A stretch of DNA of 64,000 bases, taken from positions 29,351 through 93,350 of the forward strand of contig NZ_LQPH01000185.1 in assembly GCF_002102255.1 (NCBI RefSeq), given 5' to 3'. Each line of letters starts with the position of its first letter. Positions within the stretch are counted from its first letter, which is position 1. Shown piece by piece: positions 59,967-64,000 of this stretch. Under the pieces are notes generated by a model that searched no databases, was not told the DNA's origin, and worked only from the letters and a program-made list of their open reading frames with translations. This DNA is from Mycobacterium nebraskense (GTDB taxonomy: Bacteria; Actinomycetota; Actinomycetes; Mycobacteriales; Mycobacteriaceae). A program made the position numbers and the translations under genes.

Positions 59967-61553
59967 ATGTGCCCCGACCGGAGCGGACCTCCCGGGCCCG
60001 CTGATTTCGGCGTCGAAGGTTTCACCGTCCCGGCCGTCCTCGATCGGCGTGCCGAACAGCATCCCGACCGGGTGATGATGTCGATCGCCGGCGTCGACGT
60101 GACCTTCGAGCAGATGCGGCAACGGTCTTGCGCGGCGGCGAACATGCTCACGGACTTGGGCGTCGGCCGGGGCGACGGCGTGGCGTTGTTCACCGGCACC
60201 TGCCCGGAATGGGTCTACTTCTGGCTGGGTGCGGCCCGCATCGGCGCGGTGAGCGCGGCCGTGAATGCCGCGTACAAAGGGGACTTCCTGCTGCACGCCC
60301 TGCAGCTGTCGCGGGCCAAGGTCATCCTGACCGATGCCGAGCGCCGGCCCCGGGTCGACGAGGTTGTCGGTGCGCTCGACACGGTGCCGAGCGTTGTGCT
60401 GCAAGGCGATTCACTCGAGGCGGCCTTGAGTCGAGGCGCCGGCCGACGGGTCGGCGACGTTGGCGCGGCGGCGGGGGATGTGGGTTGTCTGTTCTACACA
60501 TCGGGGACCACCGGGCCGTCGAAAGCGGTTGCCACGAGCTGGCATTACCTGTTCACGGTGGCCGCGACGGTCGCGTCGGCCTGGGAATTGAGCGCGGAGG
60601 AGGTGCTGTGGACGGCGATGCCGCTGTTTCACCTGAGCGCGGCGCCCAGCGTGCTGGCCCCGATGCTGCTCGGCGCGACGACGGTGCTGGCGCAGGCGTT
60701 TCACCCCGGTGCGGTGTGGGACGACGTACGCAACCACGGTGCCATCGGCTTCGCCGGCGCAGGCGCGATGGTGTCGATGCTGCACAACCTTCCGGCGGAT
60801 CCGCGTGACGCGCAGCTGCCGTTGCGGTTCATCTCCGCGGCTCCGATCGACGCCAAGGCCTATCGGGACATCGAAAAGCGTTATGGCTGCCGCATCGTCA
60901 CGATGTACGGGATGACCGAGGCGTTTCCGATCGCCGTCAAGGCCCTGGCCGACGACGGGGTTCCCGGAACATCGGGCCGGCCGAATCCCAATTTCGACGT
61001 GCGCATCGTCGACGAAAGAGGCGATCCGGTGCCCGCGGCCGCAGTCGGCGAGATCGCCTGCCGGGCCCGGTACCCGCACGTGATGAGCGAAGGCTATGTC
61101 GGGCAAGGCCTGCGGGTGATTCCACATCAAGAATGGTTCCGCACCGGCGACCTCGGCCGGCTCGACACCGAGGGGAACCTGACCTACGTCGACCGCAGGA
61201 AAGACTCGCTGCGCCGGCGCGGCGAAAACGTCTCCTCGGTCGAAGTGGAAACCGTTGTCATGAGCCATCCCGCCGTGGCCGAAGCCGCCGCGGTCGGGGT
61301 GCCCAGCGCGTTGGGCGAAGACGACATCCTGGTGGTCGTGACGTTGCAGCCCGGGGCCACACTGGATTACACCGAGCTGCTCGATTTCTGCGCGGCCCGG
61401 ATGCCGTACTTCTGCGTGCCGCGATTCGTGGAGACCGTCAACGAACTCCCGAAGAATGTCATCGGGCGGATACGCAAGGATTTGTTGCGCGAGCGGGGGG
61501 TGACTCGGGAGACGTGGGATCGTGAAGCTCAGGGCTATATCGTTAGCCGGTAA
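59967..61553 (+). CDS. Acyl-CoA ligase (AMP-binding, CaiC-like) with Arg in place of catalytic Lys
   Basis: The 528-residue ligase has the loop YTSGTTGPSKAV, YGMTEAFP, GDLGRLDTEGNLTYVDRRKDSLRRRGENVSS and the C-terminus ELPKNVIGRIRKDLL. In the last motif the usual catalytic Lys of G-K is Arg501, with Lys504 three residues later. It resembles carnitine/crotonobetaine-CoA ligase-type enzymes. Either another residue compensates or the protein has weak adenylation. The start ATG 59967 is 21 bp after the KshA-like gene, with GGGAGC upstream. Confidence 0.9.
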   Translation: MCPDRSGPPGPADFGVEGFTVPAVLDRRAEQHPDRVMMSIAGVDVTFEQMRQRSCAAANMLTDLGVGRGDGVALFTGTCPEWVYFWLGAARIGAVSAAVNAAYKGDFLLHALQLSRAKVILTDAERRPRVDEVVGALDTVPSVVLQGDSLEAALSRGAGRRVGDVGAAAGDVGCLFYTSGTTGPSKAVATSWHYLFTVAATVASAWELSAEEVLWTAMPLFHLSAAPSVLAPMLLGATTVLAQAFHPGAVWDDVRNHGAIGFAGAGAMVSMLHNLPADPRDAQLPLRFISAAPIDAKAYRDIEKRYGCRIVTMYGMTEAFPIAVKALADDGVPGTSGRPNPNFDVRIVDERGDPVPAAAVGEIACRARYPHVMSEGYVGQGLRVIPHQEWFRTGDLGRLDTEGNLTYVDRRKDSLRRRGENVSSVEVETVVMSHPAVAEAAAVGVPSALGEDDILVVVTLQPGATLDYTELLDFCAARMPYFCVPRFVETVNELPKNVIGRIRKDLLRERGVTRETWDREAQGYIVSR

Positions 61554-61554
61554 G

Positions 61555-61573
61555 TTACGTTAATGTTACGTAA
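61555..61573. promoter_or_regulatory. Inverted/direct repeat upstream of SnoaL-like gene
   Basis: TTACGT (61555-61560) and ACGTAA (61568-61573) are reverse complements around TAATGTT. The same stretch also reads as a direct repeat of GTTACGT. It begins 1 bp after the ligase stop and is 72 bp upstream of ATG 61646. It differs from motifs A and B, so another regulator is implied. Confidence 0.5.
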
Positions 61574-61645
61574 TCTTCGGCTAGTCAATCTACCGTTACA
61601 TGATTTCGCTCGTTGGCGGCCACCCGAGAGAGGCTGGAGACCAAA

Positions 61646-62071
61646 ATGACCATGTCCTATCAGGAACAGCAAATGCTGCAGGCCGCCACGGGTCGTGCCG
61701 CCATCCTCAACCTGAACGCCCGGCACAACCGGGCCTACTCCGAGGGCGATCGCGAGCGCTGGATTGCCACGTTCCGCCACTCCGGCGCCACCTACCACCG
61801 TGATGGGGACACGTTCGACGACTTGCGCGCGGCCTTCGACGGCGGAGACGGACAACGACTGGTCACGGTCGACCACGAGATCCGGGTCGACGGAGTCGAC
61901 GCGACACAGCGTTGCGTCGCGGTGCTTTTCGCCGCCATGTACGGTGACACCACGCTGCGGGCCACCGGGATATTCCGGGACACGTTGATCTACGAGCGCG
62001 GCGGCTGGTACTTCACTTCCCGTGTGCTGCAATGGGATTCGGCACCCAGTCGGCACCCGCTCGTTATGTGA
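61646..62071 (+). CDS. SnoaL-like protein
   Basis: The 141-residue protein has the NTF2/SnoaL-like pattern: AAILNLNARHNRAYSEGDRERWIATF, RHSGATYHRDG and the final strands GIFRDTLIYERGGWYFTSRVLQW. ATG 61646 follows GGAG 8 bases upstream. It is the third SnoaL-like protein in the window and similar in type to that at 10728. It overlaps the next gene by GTGA (62068-62071), so it belongs to the hydratase-like operon. The reaction is unknown. Confidence 0.87.
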   Translation: MTMSYQEQQMLQAATGRAAILNLNARHNRAYSEGDRERWIATFRHSGATYHRDGDTFDDLRAAFDGGDGQRLVTVDHEIRVDGVDATQRCVAVLFAAMYGDTTLRATGIFRDTLIYERGGWYFTSRVLQWDSAPSRHPLVM

Positions 62072-62607
62072 GCGGCGTGGACCCCGACCTCAGCTACCAG
62101 CTGGCCTTCGGCACCTATGAAGACGCGCTGCGGATGGTCGGCGCGACGAGTAAGCCGCGCACCGCGGCCACCGCCGTCAGCGGGGCACGCATCCAGTTAT
62201 TCGCCGCGATGGTCCACGACGGCAATCGTTCGTACTGGGACGCCGAGTTCGCCCGCCGGAAATGGGGAGGCCTCCTAGCGCCCCCGGCCCTGCTGATGGG
62301 GTGGCTGATCCCTCCGCCGTGGCAGCCACAGGGCAGGCCGCCGGCGGCATCGCTGGTGCTGCGGGTGCCGCTGCCGGGCACCACGTTCATCAACGCGGCC
62401 AACGATGTTGAGTTCTTGCAGCCCATCGTCGAAGGTGACGTGCTGACCGTCGTCGAGGAACTGGTGTCGGTGTCTCCGGAGAAGCGGACCCGGCTGGGCG
62501 TCGGTCATTTCGTCGAGACGCTGGAGACCTATCGCCGCCAGGACGGGACGGTGGTCGCCACATGCCGGAACACCTTGTTCCGCTTCACACCCGGGACATC
62601 CCCGTGA
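62068..62607 (+). CDS. MaoC-like hotdog protein, N-terminal dehydratase type
   Basis: The 179-residue protein matches the FAS1-type/MaoC N-terminal dehydratase half: SYWDAEFARRKWGGLLAPPALLMGWLIPP, RVPLPGTTFINAANDVEFLQPIVEGDVLTV and the C-terminal RLGVGHFVETLETYRRQDG. These single-hotdog proteins pair with a second MaoC-like subunit to form a heteromeric enoyl-CoA hydratase. The following gene is such a subunit. GTG 62068 overlaps the SnoaL stop. Confidence 0.88.
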   Translation: MSGVDPDLSYQLAFGTYEDALRMVGATSKPRTAATAVSGARIQLFAAMVHDGNRSYWDAEFARRKWGGLLAPPALLMGWLIPPPWQPQGRPPAASLVLRVPLPGTTFINAANDVEFLQPIVEGDVLTVVEELVSVSPEKRTRLGVGHFVETLETYRRQDGTVVATCRNTLFRFTPGTSP

Positions 62608-63065
62608 CCGGCGACGACCTTGACTTCGACGAGATCACCGTCCCGGTCGAGCTGCCCGAGGTGGTCGACCACATCAGCTATCAGCGAGTGGTGGAGAACG
62701 CGGGAGCGACGTGGGACTACTTCCCGGGCCACTTCGATCCCGAATACGCGCAGCGCCAGGGCAATCCGACGATCTATGTCAACACGATGCACCTCGCCGG
62801 CTTCGCCGACCGCGTCGCGACCGATTGGGCGGGCCCGAGCAGCCGGGTGGTGCGGCGTTCCCTGCGGCTGACGGGCTCGGTGTATGCAGGCGACACCATG
62901 ATCGGCCGGGGACGCGCGGTGGCCAAGCGGCGCGACACCTCGGTGGACCCTCCCCGCTGCCTGGTCGACGTCGAGATCCAGGTGACCAATCAGCACGGCG
63001 CGCTGTGCTGCCCCGTCGAGCTCACTCTGCAGATGCCCGAAAGTGGGCATGGCGGCGATGGATGA
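62604..63065 (+). CDS. MaoC-like hotdog hydratase subunit
   Basis: The 153-residue protein has the hydratase block WDYFPGHFDPEYAQRQGNPTIYVNTMHLAGFADRVATDWAG, with the Asp and His of the MaoC active site. GTG 62604 overlaps the upstream stop (GTGA); ATG 62562 would add 14 residues and overlap more. Together with the preceding protein it should hydrate the 2,3-double bond made by the acyl-CoA dehydrogenases. The arrangement resembles the split ChsH-type hydratases of sterol side-chain degradation, which is inference. Confidence 0.88.
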   Translation: MTGDDLDFDEITVPVELPEVVDHISYQRVVENAGATWDYFPGHFDPEYAQRQGNPTIYVNTMHLAGFADRVATDWAGPSSRVVRRSLRLTGSVYAGDTMIGRGRAVAKRRDTSVDPPRCLVDVEIQVTNQHGALCCPVELTLQMPESGHGGDG

Positions 63066-63588
63066 CGTAGGCGAATTCCATCTGGCGGTTTGCCAACGAT
63101 TCGGCGAGGCGGTTCGATCGGCGGATGGCAAATGGGACCGTCGGTCCCCCTGCGATGCCTGGGATGCGCGAGGAGTGCTCGAGCACGTCATCGGTTTTCA
63201 TGACGTACTTTTATTGCGTCCCTTGAATTTAAAGCCGGAGCGGCCACGAGAAGACCTGCAAGTGCGATGGCAACTGACCTACGACGCGCTGACCGATGCT
63301 GTTGAATCCGGCAGAGTGACTCAGCTGGATGAGTACAGGCTGATGCCGAATCTGACCCGCGAGGTTTTGGTGCACACGTGGGATCTTGCTCGCGCGGTAG
63401 GGGCAGATGACCGGCTGGATTCCGCATGGTGTCGGCTGTTCTACGACGGCCTGCCGGCGGATTCTCAGACCTTGAGTTCATCGGGAATGTTCGGCGCACC
63501 GGTTGTGGTGCCTGACGAAAGTGACGCGCAGACCAATCTTCTCGCGCGGCTCGGCCGCAATCCTTCATGGCGACCGGAGACTTCATAG
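63058..63588 (+). CDS. TIGR03086-type DinB/MDMPI-fold protein
   Basis: The 176-residue four-helix-bundle protein has SPCDAWDARGVLEHVIGFH and TREVLVHTWDLARAVGAD, with the three conserved His positions of the mycothiol-dependent maleylpyruvate isomerase metal site reduced to two obvious ones. Actinobacterial members may use mycothiol. ATG 63058 overlaps the hotdog gene's stop; ATG 63049 is also possible. It is the last gene of the operon. A role in a thiol-dependent isomerisation or detoxification step is plausible. Confidence 0.83.
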   Translation: MDDVGEFHLAVCQRFGEAVRSADGKWDRRSPCDAWDARGVLEHVIGFHDVLLLRPLNLKPERPREDLQVRWQLTYDALTDAVESGRVTQLDEYRLMPNLTREVLVHTWDLARAVGADDRLDSAWCRLFYDGLPADSQTLSSSGMFGAPVVVPDESDAQTNLLARLGRNPSWRPETS

Positions 63589-63733
63589 CGCGCCGGCTCA
63601 AGGCTGACGGTGTCGGTGCGAGAGCGGCCGAGGGATGAGTTTCAATTCCGATATCGCCGGTGATATCGCGAATGGAAATCGCCTCATGTACCGCTCACGG
63701 GACAGGCGTGACGGATGTGATCACTGACTGCGC

Positions 63734-64000
63734 TTATAAGGGCGGTAGCTGCCCTTTGCACACCAGCGTCTGAAGCTCGACGTATTCGTGGAGGCCCTCC
63801 GGGCCGAACTCGCGTCCGATGCCCGACTGCTTGAAACCACCGAATGGGGCGCCGATGTCAAGCGTGTACATGTTGATGCCGTAGGTGCCGGTGCGCACAC
63901 CCGCCGCGATCTCCAAGCCGTGTGTGTAGGGGTCGGACCGGGGCGCGGTGTCGGCATTTCTACCGATCCGTTTCCCCGGCCCGCCCTCCGAACCCGCCCA
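63734..64000 (-). CDS. Aldehyde dehydrogenase C-terminus (partial, 5' end off window)
   Basis: The last 88 codons are present. GLEIAAGVRTGTYGINMY, IGAPFGGFKQSGIGREFGPEGLHEYVELQTL are the C-terminal signature of an aldehyde dehydrogenase. Bases 63930-64000 translate to a segment (AGSEGGPGKRIGRNADTA) that does not look like the usual family sequence before the GLEIAA block, which is noted as odd. The rest lies beyond the window. It is convergent with the MDMPI-fold gene, with 145 bp between. Confidence 0.85.
   Translation of the reverse strand, partial: WAGSEGGPGKRIGRNADTAPRSDPYTHGLEIAAGVRTGTYGINMYTLDIGAPFGGFKQSGIGREFGPEGLHEYVELQTLVCKGQLPPL

Overview
The window is high-GC, densely coded chromosomal DNA from an actinobacterium, almost certainly a Mycobacterium and probably a slow grower. 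The evidence is the full-length co-orthologue of the M. tuberculosis RsbU-RsbW-RsbV fusion Rv1364c (29641-31608), F420-dependent LLM oxidoreductases, KshA-like Rieske oxygenases, paired FadE-type acyl-CoA dehydrogenases, many ATGA/GTGA stop-start overlaps and likely leaderless starts. No rRNA, tRNA, CRISPR array, phage gene or intact insertion sequence was found.

Layout. (1) 1-2.1 kb: a sulfide:quinone-reductase-like flavoprotein (cut by the window edge) divergent from an AhpD-like protein, a thioredoxin and a tiny Cys-rich protein, with a palindromic operator candidate between. (2) 2.1-29.6 kb: a large catabolic region with thiolase, two-subunit acyl-CoA dehydrogenase, P450s, acyl-CoA synthetase, hotdog thioesterase, KshA-like Rieske oxygenase, Baeyer-Villiger-type monooxygenase, SnoaL-like proteins, LLM oxidoreductases, carboxyltransferase, SDRs, alcohol dehydrogenase and amidohydrolases. 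Five of its promoters carry the same palindrome (arms near CTACTGTAA / TTACAGTAG with a 3-bp spacer), so it probably forms one regulon. (3) 29.6-36 kb: the Rv1364c-like stress regulator, a small membrane protein, an amidohydrolase, a TetR regulator fused to a hotdog domain, and an SDR. (4) 36-44.7 kb: a second catabolic cluster with aldehyde dehydrogenase, two paralogous Rieske oxygenase alpha subunits each followed by a paralogous ~110-residue protein of unknown function, an unusual amidohydrolase, a MarR regulator, a plant-type ferredoxin, an SDR and a TauD-like dioxygenase. A 22-bp sequence shared by two of its promoters is the likely MarR operator. (5) 44.7-46.4 kb: two secreted proteins, a decayed copy of the SDR at 34917, and a short hypothetical. 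(6) 46.5-63.6 kb: a third catabolic block with a five-gene operon of four acyl-CoA dehydrogenases and an acyl-CoA synthetase, an LLM oxidoreductase, an SDR, a FadR-type GntR regulator, a double-length CoA-transferase, a ferredoxin, a P450, a second KshA-like oxygenase, another acyl-CoA ligase, a SnoaL-like protein and two MaoC-like hotdog proteins. Four divergent promoters here and at 23.4 kb share a 13-bp motif (ATAGTATAAATAG-like), the GntR regulator's own promoter among them. (7) The end of an aldehyde dehydrogenase lies at the right edge.

Read together, the genes describe oxidation of bulky hydrophobic carbon skeletons (sterol-, terpenoid- or alicyclic/aromatic-like): P450 and Rieske hydroxylation, Baeyer-Villiger oxidation, CoA activation by ligases or CoA-transferases, beta-oxidation by heteromeric acyl-CoA dehydrogenases, MaoC-like hydration, dehydrogenation and thiolysis. 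The substrates cannot be read from the sequence. The most interesting items are the two shared-motif regulons, the duplicated Rieske/small-protein cassette, the TetR-hotdog fusion, and several enzymes whose catalytic residues have been replaced.
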